Source of the DNA: an uncultured Clostridia bacterium
GTDB lineage: Bacteria > Bacillota > Clostridia > Oscillospirales > Oscillospiraceae
Direction of reading: 5' to 3'
Assembly (NCBI GenBank): GCA_946550725.1
Contig: CAMNQX010000012.1
Span: 1-54,035 of the forward strand
Length of the DNA: 54,035 bases
The position numbers and the translations under genes were made by a program. Shown piece by piece: positions 16,574 to 24,390 of this stretch (positions within the stretch are counted from its first letter, which is position 1; each line of letters opens with the position of its first letter). The notes below the pieces were generated by a model. The model saw nothing but the letters and a program-made list of their open reading frames with translations, did no database searches and was not told the origin of the DNA.

Positions 16574-16837
16574 ATGGAACTTCTCATCCACTTTCCCTCC
16601 CTGCCCCAGGGGGCGACTCTGGAACAAGTCAAGGACGACCTGGCGGGACTTTTGGAGGACGACGGTTTTCTTCTCGGCTCCGGCCCCCACCACATCGACA
16701 TCGACCTGCTGGGGGAGGATGACAACAAAAATCCCAAGTACGGCATCCTGACAGTGAAGCACTATCTGCAGGTGGCGGGCTTCTCCAAGGACACCACCAT
16801 CGAGCTGGCTGGCACCCCCGTGGGCATCTACGAATGA
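16574..16837 (+). CDS. Small acidic hypothetical protein, 87 aa
   Basis: A compact soluble protein (MELLIHFPSLPQGATLEQVK, then DDGFLLGSGPHHIDIDLLGE and a C-terminal IELAGTPVGIYE). It has a ribosome site (AAGGAGG) before the ATG, lies 21 bp after prfA, and its stop overlaps the start of sua5 (ATGA). This tight coupling argues for a real gene. The pattern suggests a small alpha/beta fold. I do not recognise the family and cannot assign a function. Confidence 0.75.
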   Translation: MELLIHFPSLPQGATLEQVKDDLAGLLEDDGFLLGSGPHHIDIDLLGEDDNKNPKYGILTVKHYLQVAGFSKDTTIELAGTPVGIYE

Positions 16838-17856
16838 CGGCCATGAACACCAAACGACTGACGATAGATGACATAGCCCAGGGCGCGGCGGTCATCGCCG
16901 CAGGCGGGCTGCTGGGCATTCCCACCGAGACGGTCTACGGCCTGGGGGCCAACGGTCTTGACCCCAACGCCGTCCACGCCATCTTCGCCGCCAAGGGCCG
17001 CCCCCAAGACAACCCTCTCATCCTTCACATCCCCGACGAAAGCTGGCTGGAGCGGTACTGCGCGGACATCCCCCAGACCGCCTACACCCTGGCGGAACGG
17101 TTCTGGCCGGGGCCGCTGACCATCATCCTGAAACGCAAGCCCAACGTCCCCGACGCAGTGACGGCGGGGTTGGACACGGTGGGAATGCGCTGTCCCGACT
17201 GCGCCGTTACCCGTTCCATCATCGCCGCCGCGGACGTTCCCGTGGCCGCCCCCTCGGGCAACACCTCCGGCCGCCCCAGCCCCACCACCGCGGCGGCCAT
17301 GCTGGAGGACATGGACGGCAAGATCGACGCCATTGTGGACGCCGGGCCGTGCGCCGTGGGGGTGGAATCCACCATTGTGGACCTCACCGCTACCCCGCCC
17401 CGGCTCCTCCGCCCCGGCGGGGTGACGTTGGAACAGCTGCGGGAGGTGCTGGGCGAGGTTTCCGTGGATGAGGCAGTGACTAGACTTATGTCAACCAACG
17501 AAAAACCCCGCGCGCCGGGGATGAAATACCGCCACTACGCGCCAAAGGCCCCTGTCACTGTTGTGAACGGCGAGCCGGAGGCCGCCGCCCAATATATTGC
17601 CGCCCACCTGGAGCCGGACGACGGGGTCATCTGCTTTGATAATTATGTAAATTTGTTTAAGGGTCGTCCCACAGAATCCATCGGCCCAAAGGATGACCGG
17701 GAAGCCCACGCGCGGCGTATTTTTGAGGCTCTGCGGGCCTTTGACCACAAGGATGTGCGCCGCATCTGGGCGCAGTCCCCCGACGCCCACGGCCTGGGCC
17801 TGGCGGTGACCAACCGTCTGAACAAGGCCGCCGGGTTCCATATCATCCAACTCTGA
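16834..17856 (+). CDS. L-threonylcarbamoyladenylate synthase (Sua5/YwlC)
   Basis: The 340-residue enzyme makes threonylcarbamoyl-AMP for the t6A modification of ANN-decoding tRNAs. The N-terminal YrdC-like domain (about residues 10-205) has GGLLGIPTETVYGLGANG, FWPGPLTIILKRK, RCPDCAVTRSIIAAADVPVA and PSGNTSGRPSPTTA. The C-terminal Sua5 domain (about 225-335) makes it the long Sua5 form. The last 60 bp are repeated at 18523-18583 after an inserted regulator gene. It overlaps the 87-aa gene by four bases. Confidence 0.95.
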   Translation: MTAMNTKRLTIDDIAQGAAVIAAGGLLGIPTETVYGLGANGLDPNAVHAIFAAKGRPQDNPLILHIPDESWLERYCADIPQTAYTLAERFWPGPLTIILKRKPNVPDAVTAGLDTVGMRCPDCAVTRSIIAAADVPVAAPSGNTSGRPSPTTAAAMLEDMDGKIDAIVDAGPCAVGVESTIVDLTATPPRLLRPGGVTLEQLREVLGEVSVDEAVTRLMSTNEKPRAPGMKYRHYAPKAPVTVVNGEPEAAAQYIAAHLEPDDGVICFDNYVNLFKGRPTESIGPKDDREAHARRIFEALRAFDHKDVRRIWAQSPDAHGLGLAVTNRLNKAAGFHIIQL

Positions 17857-17888
17857 TCCTCCGCAACCGGCGGTTGCGCCCAAAGTGC

Positions 17889-17918
17889 TTGACGGTTTCC
17901 ACCGCCGCCGGGTAGGAT
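17889..17918 (+). promoter_or_regulatory. Candidate promoter of the HTH gene
   Basis: TTGACG (17889-17894), 18 nt, TAGGAT (17913-17918), just upstream of the GAGGTGA ribosome site. It gives the inserted regulator its own start inside the run of rightward genes. Confidence 0.55.
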
Positions 17919-17936
17919 AGAGACGAGGTGATCCAT

Positions 17937-18515
17937 ATGTCATTGGGCGAAAACTTACAGCGCTTGAGAAAGGAAAAGGGCCTCTCCCAGGAGGAGGTGG
18001 CCCGGCGGCTCTATGTCTCCCGCCAGTCGGTGTCCAAGTGGGAGCTGGACCAGTCCGAGCCGGGGGTGGCGTACCTGAAATCTTTGGCGGAGCTTTACGG
18101 CGTGACCCTGGATGAGCTGGCCGGGAGGACCGCTCCCCCGCCGATCTCACCCCCGGCGGAGACTTCTCCGGAAGCGACTACCGATGACGACGAGGAGGAT
18201 CACACCTCCTTCTACTGGGTCGTCTTCGTGGCGCGAACCGTAATAGCCCTCCTGGAGAATCTTCTGTTCACCCTGCCCAATGGGAGCCTGCACTTCCCCC
18301 TTGCCTGGTTGTCCATGCTGGTGGGTGTCTTTATCCAAAAAGAGCCTGTGTGGTGGATCACTCTGGTGTGCCTCGGCCTCGACCTCGTGGTCAGTGTGAT
18401 CCATTTGGTGACTGAGCCTGTGTTGGGGGTTGTGGGTCTGCTCCTTTCGGGGATATTCCTGTTTATCTTTACCCGGGAGCAGGTCAAGAGCTTTTTCCAT
18501 GTTCCCCGGTTCTGA
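17937..18515 (+). CDS. XRE-type HTH regulator with C-terminal membrane segments
   Basis: 192 residues, starting at ATG 17937 after GAGGTGA. Residues 1-65 form an XRE/Cro helix-turn-helix (LGENLQRLRKEKGLSQEEV, RRLYVSRQSVSKWELDQSEP). A short Pro/Glu-rich linker follows, then about four hydrophobic segments (about 95-190). Such membrane-tethered XRE proteins are common in Firmicutes, but their targets are usually unknown. The gene sits between sua5 and a duplicate of the sua5 3' end, so it looks like a later arrival; it has its own candidate promoter. No phage or transposon genes accompany it. Confidence 0.85.
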   Translation: MSLGENLQRLRKEKGLSQEEVARRLYVSRQSVSKWELDQSEPGVAYLKSLAELYGVTLDELAGRTAPPPISPPAETSPEATTDDDEEDHTSFYWVVFVARTVIALLENLLFTLPNGSLHFPLAWLSMLVGVFIQKEPVWWITLVCLGLDLVVSVIHLVTEPVLGVVGLLLSGIFLFIFTREQVKSFFHVPRF

Positions 18516-18522
18516 TAAGTCC

Positions 18523-18583
18523 GGGCCTGGCGGTGACCAACCGCCTGAACAAGGCCGCCGGGTTCCATATCATCAAGCTATAA
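18523..18583 (+). pseudogene. Duplicated 3' end of the sua5 gene
   Basis: These 61 bp match 17796-17856 with changes only at one third-codon position and in the last few codons. In frame they would encode GLAVTNRLNKAAGFHIIKL and a stop, against the same residues ending in IQL in the intact gene. There is no start or upstream part. The remnant lies seven bases after the HTH gene and just before the ribosome site of the acetyltransferase gene. It shows that the 727-bp stretch between the two copies entered by insertion or tandem duplication. Confidence 0.9.
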
Positions 18584-18596
18584 AAAGGAGACCGCC

Positions 18597-19220
18597 ATGC
18601 GAGAAGTCGATCCCAAAAGCACCTCCCGGGCCATGAGCTACGAGCTATACATGGACGCGCCCATGCCCATGGTTACCCTGTTCAAGACCCTGGACATCAC
18701 TCCACTGGTGCGCCTTTCTAAGAAGGGCCACAAGCTCAACATGCTGCTGTGCTGGTGCGCCCTGGCGGCGGCAAAGCAGGTAGAGGAATTCCGCCTGCTC
18801 CCGGTGGGCAAGGCGCTGGTGGAGTATGACCGTCTGGGGGTCAACGTCATCGTCAACAACGCCCAGGGCGCTCTTAGCTCCTGCGACCTGCCCGACTGCC
18901 CCGACTGGCGGGCGTTTGAGGCGGCATACCTGACCTTGACCAAACGGGTTTGCGACACCGGTCAAAACTATGAGCTGGACGACGCCATGATCCTGGGCAC
19001 CTCCTCCCTGGCAGGGTACGACATCGACGGCGCGGTGAACTTTTACAGCGGCCTCTATAACAACCCCTTTCTCATCTGGGGGAAGTACGTCAGAAAGGGA
19101 TGGAAGCAGTTCCTAAAGGTGTCCTTCCAGTTCCACCACGTCCAGATGGACGGCCAGCAGGCCTGCCGGTTCCTGGACGAACTGCAAAACGAGATCAACC
19201 AATTTTCTAAGGAGAAATAG
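18597..19220 (+). CDS. Chloramphenicol acetyltransferase-like protein (CatA fold)
   Basis: The 207-residue protein matches the CAT family over its length. The active-site segment VSFQFHHVQMDGQQACRFL (about residues 176-194) contains the HHxxxDG motif with the catalytic His, and NPFLIWGKYVRKGW precedes it. AAAAAGGAG lies before the ATG. Substrate is not known: many chromosomal CAT-like proteins acetylate compounds other than chloramphenicol, so resistance should not be assumed. It is followed six bases later by a DUF4180 gene. Confidence 0.8.
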   Translation: MREVDPKSTSRAMSYELYMDAPMPMVTLFKTLDITPLVRLSKKGHKLNMLLCWCALAAAKQVEEFRLLPVGKALVEYDRLGVNVIVNNAQGALSSCDLPDCPDWRAFEAAYLTLTKRVCDTGQNYELDDAMILGTSSLAGYDIDGAVNFYSGLYNNPFLIWGKYVRKGWKQFLKVSFQFHHVQMDGQQACRFLDELQNEINQFSKEK

Positions 19221-19226
19221 AACATC

Positions 19227-19586
19227 ATGCAATTTGAAAAACTGAATGCCGCCGTGGCGGCTTTGCGGTGCGGCGAGGTCTGCATCGCCACTGGGCAGGA
19301 CGCCATGGACGTCATCGCCTCCGCCCGGTATGAGACCGGGTGCGGCGGCCTGATCGTCCCAAAGGCGGCCCTTCACGAGGACTTCTTCCGCCTTCCCACC
19401 GGACTGGCAGGAGAGGTCCTGCAAAAATTCGTCAACTACGGCATGAAGATCGCCGTGGTGGGAGATTTCTCCCAATATACCAGCAAGAATCTTCAAGACT
19501 TTCTCTGGGAGAGTAACAAGGGCAAGGCGGTGTTCTTTGTGTCCACCGAGGCCGAGGCCTTGGAGCGGCTGTCCAACGCAAAATAA
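19227..19586 (+). CDS. DUF4180 domain protein, 119 aa
   Basis: The protein fits DUF4180: DAMDVIASARYETGCGGLI, then LHEDFFRLPTGLAGEVLQKF, KIAVVGDFSQYTSKNLQDF and ESNKGKAVFFVST. It is soluble, with no known catalytic motif. The family has no established function that I know. It is co-directional and closely spaced with the CAT-like gene before it and the HD gene after it. Confidence 0.85.
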   Translation: MQFEKLNAAVAALRCGEVCIATGQDAMDVIASARYETGCGGLIVPKAALHEDFFRLPTGLAGEVLQKFVNYGMKIAVVGDFSQYTSKNLQDFLWESNKGKAVFFVSTEAEALERLSNAK

Positions 19587-19609
19587 CGTTACAAAAGGAG
19601 CGATGAAAA

Positions 19610-20200
19610 GTGAGTACATTATCTGTGGGCGTAAGCCGGGACAAGGCGGTGGAGGCGCTCAAGCAGTATAACGCCGAGCCCTTCCACCTGCGCCACGCCT
19701 TCACCGTGGAGGCCGTCATGGGCTGGTACGCCGACGAGCTGGGCTACGGCGGGGACAAGGAATTTTGGGCCACGGCGGGACTGATGCACGACGTGGACTT
19801 TGAGCGGTGGCCCGACGAGCACTGCGTCAAGGCCCCCGAGCTGCTGGCCGCCGCCGGGTTCACCCCCGAGCTCATCCACGCCGTCTGCGCCCACGGCTGG
19901 GGCATGACGGGCACCGACGCCAAGCCCGAGCATGAAATGGAAAAGGTGCTCTTCGCCGCCGACGAGCTCACCGGCCTCATCGGCGCGGCCGCCCTCATGC
20001 GTCCCTCCAAGTCCACCAAGGACATGGAGCTCAAGAGCCTGAAAAAGAAATTCAAGGACAAGAAGTTTGCCGCCGGGTGCTCCCGGGAGTGCATTGCCCA
20101 GGGCGCGGAATTGCTGGGCTGGGAGCTGGACAAGCTGTTGGAGATGACCCTTCAGGCCATGGCGGCCACCGAGGACGCGGTGGAGGCCCAGTTGGCGTGA
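19610..20200 (+). CDS. HD-domain hydrolase
   Basis: 196 residues from a GTG start, nine bases after AAAAGGAG. The HD phosphohydrolase elements are seen in FHLRHAFTVEAVMGWYA (metal His) and TAGLMHDVDFERWP (the HD pair) near residues 27 and 60, with later His residues in HAVCAHGWG and a conserved Asp in LFAADELTGLI. Related predicted hydrolases occur widely in Firmicutes; the substrate is unknown. The stop codon overlaps the start of coaE (GTGA), so the two are translated together. Confidence 0.85.
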   Translation: MSTLSVGVSRDKAVEALKQYNAEPFHLRHAFTVEAVMGWYADELGYGGDKEFWATAGLMHDVDFERWPDEHCVKAPELLAAAGFTPELIHAVCAHGWGMTGTDAKPEHEMEKVLFAADELTGLIGAAALMRPSKSTKDMELKSLKKKFKDKKFAAGCSRECIAQGAELLGWELDKLLEMTLQAMAATEDAVEAQLA

Positions 20201-20796
20201 AGACCATCGGCGTCACCGGCCCCACCGGGGCGGGCAAAACCACCGTTTTGCGGGCGTTGGAGAGCCTGGGGTGCGTCTCCGTGGACTGCGACGCCCTCTA
20301 CCATTCCCTGCTGGAGACCTCCCCCACCCTGTCAGGGGAGTTGACAGCGCGGTTTGGAAGGAGTATCCTAAATCGTCAGGGTTCCATCGACCGCAAGGCC
20401 CTGGGCGCTATCGTCTTTGCCGACCCCGCCGCCCTGGCCGACTTGAACGCCATTTCCCACCGCCACATTCTGGCCCGGTGCCACGCTCTGTCCAAGGAGG
20501 CGGCGGAACGCGGCGCGAAGGGCATCGTCTTTGACGCCATCGCCCTCTTTGAGTCCGGCCTCGCCGCGGAGTGCGACGTGACCCTGGCTGTGGTGGCCCC
20601 CGTGGACGTGCGGGTGCGCCGCATCATGGCCCGGGACGCCATCGGCGAGGACTACGCCCGTGCCCGTGTGTCCGCCCAACGAGAGAATGAATATTATGTA
20701 AACCTCTGTGACCTCTCCATCACCACCGACGATTCCACGGTAGAAAAAGAATTGTACGCCCAGGTTGTACAACTGTTTTCTAACATATTATGTTAA
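20197..20796 (+). CDS. coaE: Dephospho-CoA kinase
   Basis: A 199-residue P-loop kinase for the last step of coenzyme A synthesis. GTG start at 20197, overlapping the HD gene. The ATP site is VTGPTGAGKTTVLRAL (residues 6-21). The CoaE lid and substrate elements appear as VDCDALYHSL, FGRSILNRQGSIDRKALG and a late NEYYVNLCDLSITTDDS. An earlier in-frame start exists at 20077 but lies inside the HD gene. Confidence 0.9.
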   Translation: MKTIGVTGPTGAGKTTVLRALESLGCVSVDCDALYHSLLETSPTLSGELTARFGRSILNRQGSIDRKALGAIVFADPAALADLNAISHRHILARCHALSKEAAERGAKGIVFDAIALFESGLAAECDVTLAVVAPVDVRVRRIMARDAIGEDYARARVSAQRENEYYVNLCDLSITTDDSTVEKELYAQVVQLFSNILC

Positions 20797-20818
20797 CTAT
20801 ATCAAAGGAGTGATCCCC

Positions 20819-22228
20819 ATGGAAGAAACCAAAAAGACCCCTGGACAGGAGCGGCGGGACGCGCTGCTCTACAATCCCAAGAACGGTTATGACCGTCTCT
20901 CCGCCCAGGATGAGATCGCCATGCACAGCTACTGCGAGGACTACAAGAAGTTCCTGGACCTGGGCAAGACGGAGCGGGAGTGCGTCACCACCGCCGAGGC
21001 CCTGGCCAAGGCCCAGGGCTTCCAGCCCCTCACCGCCGGAATGTCCCTGAAAGCCGGCGACAAGGTGTACCGCGTCAACCGGGGCAAGTCCATCATGCTG
21101 GCGGTCATCGGCTCCGCCCCCCTTTCTCAGGGGGCCAACATCGCCGCCGCCCACATCGACTCCCCCCGTCTGGACCTGAAGCCCAACCCCCTCTACGAGG
21201 ACAGCGAGATGGCCTTCCTCAAGACCCACTACTACGGCGGCATCCGCAAGTATCAGTGGGTGACCATCCCTCTGGAGCTTCACGGTGTCGTGGCCCTCAA
21301 AAACGGCCAGAACGTTCAGGTGGCCATCGGCCCGGGCGCGGGCGACCCGGTGTTCACCGTGGACGACCTGCTCCCCCACCTGGCCAAGGACCAGTCCCAG
21401 AAGCCTCTGGGCGAAGCCATTCCCGCCGAAAGCCTGAACATCCTGGTGGGCAGCCGCCCCTTCAAGGACGACGAGGGCAGCGACCGGGTGAAGCTGGCTG
21501 TGATGGAAATTCTGCATGAGAAATACGGCATCGTGGAGGAGGACTTCATCTCCGCCGAGCTGGAGGTCGTCCCCGCCTTCCAGGCCAAGGACCTGGGGCT
21601 GGACCGCTCCATGATCGGGGCCTACGGCCACGATGACCGGGTGTGCGCCTACGCCTCCCTGGCCGCTCTGCTGGAGCTGAACGCCATTCCCACCAAGACC
21701 GCCGTTTGTATGCTGGCGGACAAGGAGGAGATCGGCTCCGAGGGCGTGTCCGGGATGCAGTCCGCCGCCTTCGACACCTTCATGAGCGACCTGTGCGACA
21801 GCCAGCACACGCCCCTGAAGCGCTGCTACGAGGCCTCCTTCTGCCTCTCCGCCGACGTGACCAGCGCCTATGACCCCAACTTTGCCGACGTGTACGAAAA
21901 GCGCAACGCCGCCCGGGTCAACTACGGCGTTGGCCTGTGCAAATACACCGGCTCCCGTGGCAAATCCGGCGCGTCCGACGCGTCCGCCGAGCTGGTGGGC
22001 AAGCTCCGCAAGGTGCTGGATGACCGCAACGTTATCTGGCAGATGGCGGAGCTGGGCAAGGCCGATCAGGGCGGCGGCGGTACCGTGGCCGTCTATATGG
22101 CTCAGCGGGACATCGACGTGCTGGACGCGGGGGTGCCCGTCCTCTCCATGCACGCCCCCTTCGAGACCGTGTCCAAGCTGGACTGCTATATGACCTACCG
22201 CGCCGCTCAGGCGGTGTATCTGGCCTGA
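20819..22228 (+). CDS. M18 family metallo-aminopeptidase
   Basis: A 469-residue cytosolic zinc aminopeptidase of family M18. Metal and active-site parts are visible: ANIAAAHIDSPRLDLKP (His, Asp), CMLADKEEIGSEGVSG (Glu pair), SADVTSAYDPNFADVYE, and the C-terminal SMHAPFETVSKLDCY (His). The DDRVCAYASLAALLEL segment is typical. AAAGGAGTGATCCCC precedes the ATG. It is 22 bp after coaE and 38 bp before the lysA-like gene. Probable role: peptide turnover with preference for acidic or neutral N-termini. Confidence 0.93.
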   Translation: MEETKKTPGQERRDALLYNPKNGYDRLSAQDEIAMHSYCEDYKKFLDLGKTERECVTTAEALAKAQGFQPLTAGMSLKAGDKVYRVNRGKSIMLAVIGSAPLSQGANIAAAHIDSPRLDLKPNPLYEDSEMAFLKTHYYGGIRKYQWVTIPLELHGVVALKNGQNVQVAIGPGAGDPVFTVDDLLPHLAKDQSQKPLGEAIPAESLNILVGSRPFKDDEGSDRVKLAVMEILHEKYGIVEEDFISAELEVVPAFQAKDLGLDRSMIGAYGHDDRVCAYASLAALLELNAIPTKTAVCMLADKEEIGSEGVSGMQSAAFDTFMSDLCDSQHTPLKRCYEASFCLSADVTSAYDPNFADVYEKRNAARVNYGVGLCKYTGSRGKSGASDASAELVGKLRKVLDDRNVIWQMAELGKADQGGGGTVAVYMAQRDIDVLDAGVPVLSMHAPFETVSKLDCYMTYRAAQAVYLA

Positions 22229-22266
22229 GAGAGGCCAAAGCCCCAGAGAAAGAGAGGCATCCCCCC

Positions 22267-23529
22267 ATGAAAAGACCCTTCGTCACCCTTCCCCAGCTCC
22301 AGTCCATTACCGCCCAGCACCCCACCCCCTTCCACCTCTACGATGAGAAGGGCATCCGGGAAAACGCCCGGGCCATGAGGGCGGCCTTTGCCTGGAACCC
22401 CGGCTTCAAGGAGTATTTCGCCGTGAAGGCCACCCCCACCCCCGCCATTTTGAAGCTTCTCCGGGAGGAGGGCTGCGGGGTGGACTGCTCCTCCCTCACC
22501 GAGCTGATGCTGTCCGACAAGTGCGGCTTTGGGGGCAGCGAGATCATGTTCTCCTCCAACGATACCCCCGCCGAGGAATTTGTCCTGGCGGACAAGCTGG
22601 GTGCCACCATCAACCTGGATGACTTTACCCACATCGACTTTCTCCAAAAGACCATTGGGCACATCCCGGAGACCATCTCCTGCCGCTACAACCCAGGCGG
22701 CACCTTCGTTCTGGGAGAGACCGAGGACAGTGGCCGCCAGGTCATGGACAACCCCGGCGAGGCAAAGTACGGCTTCACCCGCCCCCAGCTCACTGAGGGC
22801 TTCCGCAAGCTGAAGGAAATGGGGGCCAAGCACTTCGGGCTGCACGCCTTCCTGGCGTCCAACACCTTGTCCAACGACTACTACCCCGCCCTGGCCCGCA
22901 TCCTGTTCCAGACCGCCGTGGAGCTGCACCGGGAGACCGGCTGCCACATCGCCTTTATCAACCTCTCCGGCGGCGTGGGCATCCCCTACCGCCCCGACCA
23001 GCCCGCCAACGACATCGCGGTCATCGGCGAGGGGGTGCGCAAGGCGTATGAGGAGGTGCTCGTCCCCGCCGGGATGGGGGACGTGTCCATCTTCACCGAG
23101 CTGGGACGCTTCATGCTGGGGCCGTACGGCTGCCTGGTGACCAAGGCCACCCACTTCAAGCACACCTACAAGGAGTACGTGGGAGTGGACGCCTGCGCCG
23201 CCAACCTGATGCGCCCCGCCATGTACGGCGCGTACCACCACATCACCGTCATGGGCAAGGAGGACGCGCCCTGCGACCACGTCTACGACGTGACAGGCGG
23301 GCTGTGCGAGAACAACGATAAGTTCGCCATTGACCGCCCCCTGCCGGAGATCGAGCTGGGCGACCTGCTGGTCATCCACGACACCGGCGCCCACGGCCAT
23401 TCCATGGGCTACCAGTACAACGGCCGCCTGCGTTCGGCCGAGCTGTTGCTCCGGGAGGACGGCAGCGTTAAGCTCATCCGCCGTGCGGAGACCCCGGAGG
23501 ACTACTTCGCCACCATGGTGTTTGATTGA
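22267..23529 (+). CDS. Diaminopimelate decarboxylase-like PLP enzyme
   Basis: 420 residues of the fold-III PLP decarboxylase family, which includes LysA. The PLP lysine is in EYFAVKATPTPAI (near residue 47). Further family features are CGVDCSSLTELMLS, LHAFLASNTLSNDYY, the phosphate loop FINLSGGVGIPY, ELGRFMLGPYGCLV, and the active-site Cys region VDACAANLMRPAMYGAYH. LysA makes lysine from meso-diaminopimelate, but carboxynorspermidine and related decarboxylases look similar. The gene has no lysine-pathway neighbours, so I leave the symbol blank. Confidence 0.88.
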   Translation: MKRPFVTLPQLQSITAQHPTPFHLYDEKGIRENARAMRAAFAWNPGFKEYFAVKATPTPAILKLLREEGCGVDCSSLTELMLSDKCGFGGSEIMFSSNDTPAEEFVLADKLGATINLDDFTHIDFLQKTIGHIPETISCRYNPGGTFVLGETEDSGRQVMDNPGEAKYGFTRPQLTEGFRKLKEMGAKHFGLHAFLASNTLSNDYYPALARILFQTAVELHRETGCHIAFINLSGGVGIPYRPDQPANDIAVIGEGVRKAYEEVLVPAGMGDVSIFTELGRFMLGPYGCLVTKATHFKHTYKEYVGVDACAANLMRPAMYGAYHHITVMGKEDAPCDHVYDVTGGLCENNDKFAIDRPLPEIELGDLLVIHDTGAHGHSMGYQYNGRLRSAELLLREDGSVKLIRRAETPEDYFATMVFD

Positions 23530-23538
23530 GGTGACAAA

Positions 23539-23868
23539 ATGGGAACGCCAATTTCTTTGCCCACCCTCAGCCATTTTCAAAACGGCAACGGCTGGCTGGG
23601 CAGCGCGGGGCTTCTGCGCTTCCAGATCGAGAAGCCCGCTGAGGGGGAGATGACCGCCGTCCTCTGGCAGGGGCCCTTCTCCCGGCCCTACGCCCAGGAG
23701 ATCGAACGGCAGACCTTCCCCGTCAGCGACGAGGGCCTCGCGGCGGTGCTGAACTACCTCAACGCCAAGGCCCAGGCCGTCAACGAAGCGCCCCCCTTCA
23801 CCGACGCTGAGACCACCGCCTTCTACCACGCGAAACGGGCAGAAGAAGCCGCGCCAAAAGAGGGGTAA
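23539..23868 (+). CDS. Hypothetical protein, 109 aa
   Basis: A short protein directly after the LysA-like gene, with GAGGTGA before the ATG (MGTPISLPTLSHFQNGNGWL). It has no signal peptide, membrane helix or domain that I recognise. It is the last gene of the long rightward run and is closed by the terminator at 23885-23915. The spacing suggests co-translation with the decarboxylase-like enzyme. Confidence 0.65.
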   Translation: MGTPISLPTLSHFQNGNGWLGSAGLLRFQIEKPAEGEMTAVLWQGPFSRPYAQEIERQTFPVSDEGLAAVLNYLNAKAQAVNEAPPFTDAETTAFYHAKRAEEAAPKEG

Positions 23869-23875
23869 GTTTGAA

Positions 23876-23920
23876 ACAAAAAAGCAAGGCAGACCGTTGC
23901 GGTCTGCCTTGCTTTTTGGT
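23876..23920. terminator. Bidirectional intrinsic terminator
   Basis: AGCAAGGCAGACC pairs with GGTCTGCCTTGCT around GTTGC, flanked by an A-run and TTTTT. It ends the rightward run and the leftward GNAT gene. Composition and stem resemble the terminator at 1516-1560. Confidence 0.92.
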
Positions 23921-23937
23921 CAAAACGTACCATAGTG

Positions 23938-24375
23938 CTATTCCAACCACTGGATAAATGCCGTTTTGTCAGAGCTGTTGTATCCGGCATTTCCGTAGAA
24001 TTTGAGCGTCGCGCTCTCTTTTGCCCCGGTGAGCAGCATGATTTTGTAACAGCCCTGCCCTTCCGCGATCTGTTTGGCATAGTTCAAGCATTCTGTCCCA
24101 TATCCTCTGCCGCGATACTCCGGGTGGGTCACAACATTCTCCACCAACGCGTACGGTCTTATGTTTCTTGTCAAATTAGGAATGACCACACAAACGCAAG
24201 AAGAAACGATCTTCCCATCGATCTCATTGACGATCATGTGATGGTTTTCATCTTGGAGGATCGTGTTCCATGTGTGTTTTAGGTGTTCTGTCATCTCTGG
24301 CACGGCATCTTCGTGTAAATACAAATACAGCTCCAGCAGTTCCTCTAATTCCGTTTCAGCGATTTCTCTAACCAT
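23938..24375 (-). CDS. GNAT-family N-acetyltransferase
   Basis: 145 residues with the GNAT fold. Acetyl-CoA binding motif A is seen in LVENVVTHPEYRGRGYGTEC (near residues 78-97), with the R/QxxGxG/A-type loop RGRGYG, and KFYGNAGYN is the usual motif B end. The gene is clearly more AT-rich than its neighbours, which suggests later acquisition. It lies 15 bp after the HAD gene and would share the TPP-controlled transcript. Substrate unknown. Confidence 0.88.
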   Translation of the reverse strand: MVREIAETELEELLELYLYLHEDAVPEMTEHLKHTWNTILQDENHHMIVNEIDGKIVSSCVCVVIPNLTRNIRPYALVENVVTHPEYRGRGYGTECLNYAKQIAEGQGCYKIMLLTGAKESATLKFYGNAGYNSSDKTAFIQWLE

Positions 24376-24390
24376 ACCTCACCGCGCCTC

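Noticed and set aside
17937-19220. HTH plus CAT-like genes as a mobile resistance island
   Set aside because: No integrase, transposase or terminal inverted repeats; the CAT-like gene belongs to the older side of the duplicated sua5 tail, and its substrate is unknown.
20780-22153. A minus-strand open frame of 457 codons
   Set aside because: Antisense to the M18 aminopeptidase; composition typical of antisense frames.
22207-23829. A minus-strand open frame of 540 codons
   Set aside because: Antisense to the LysA-like gene, with no recognisable domain.
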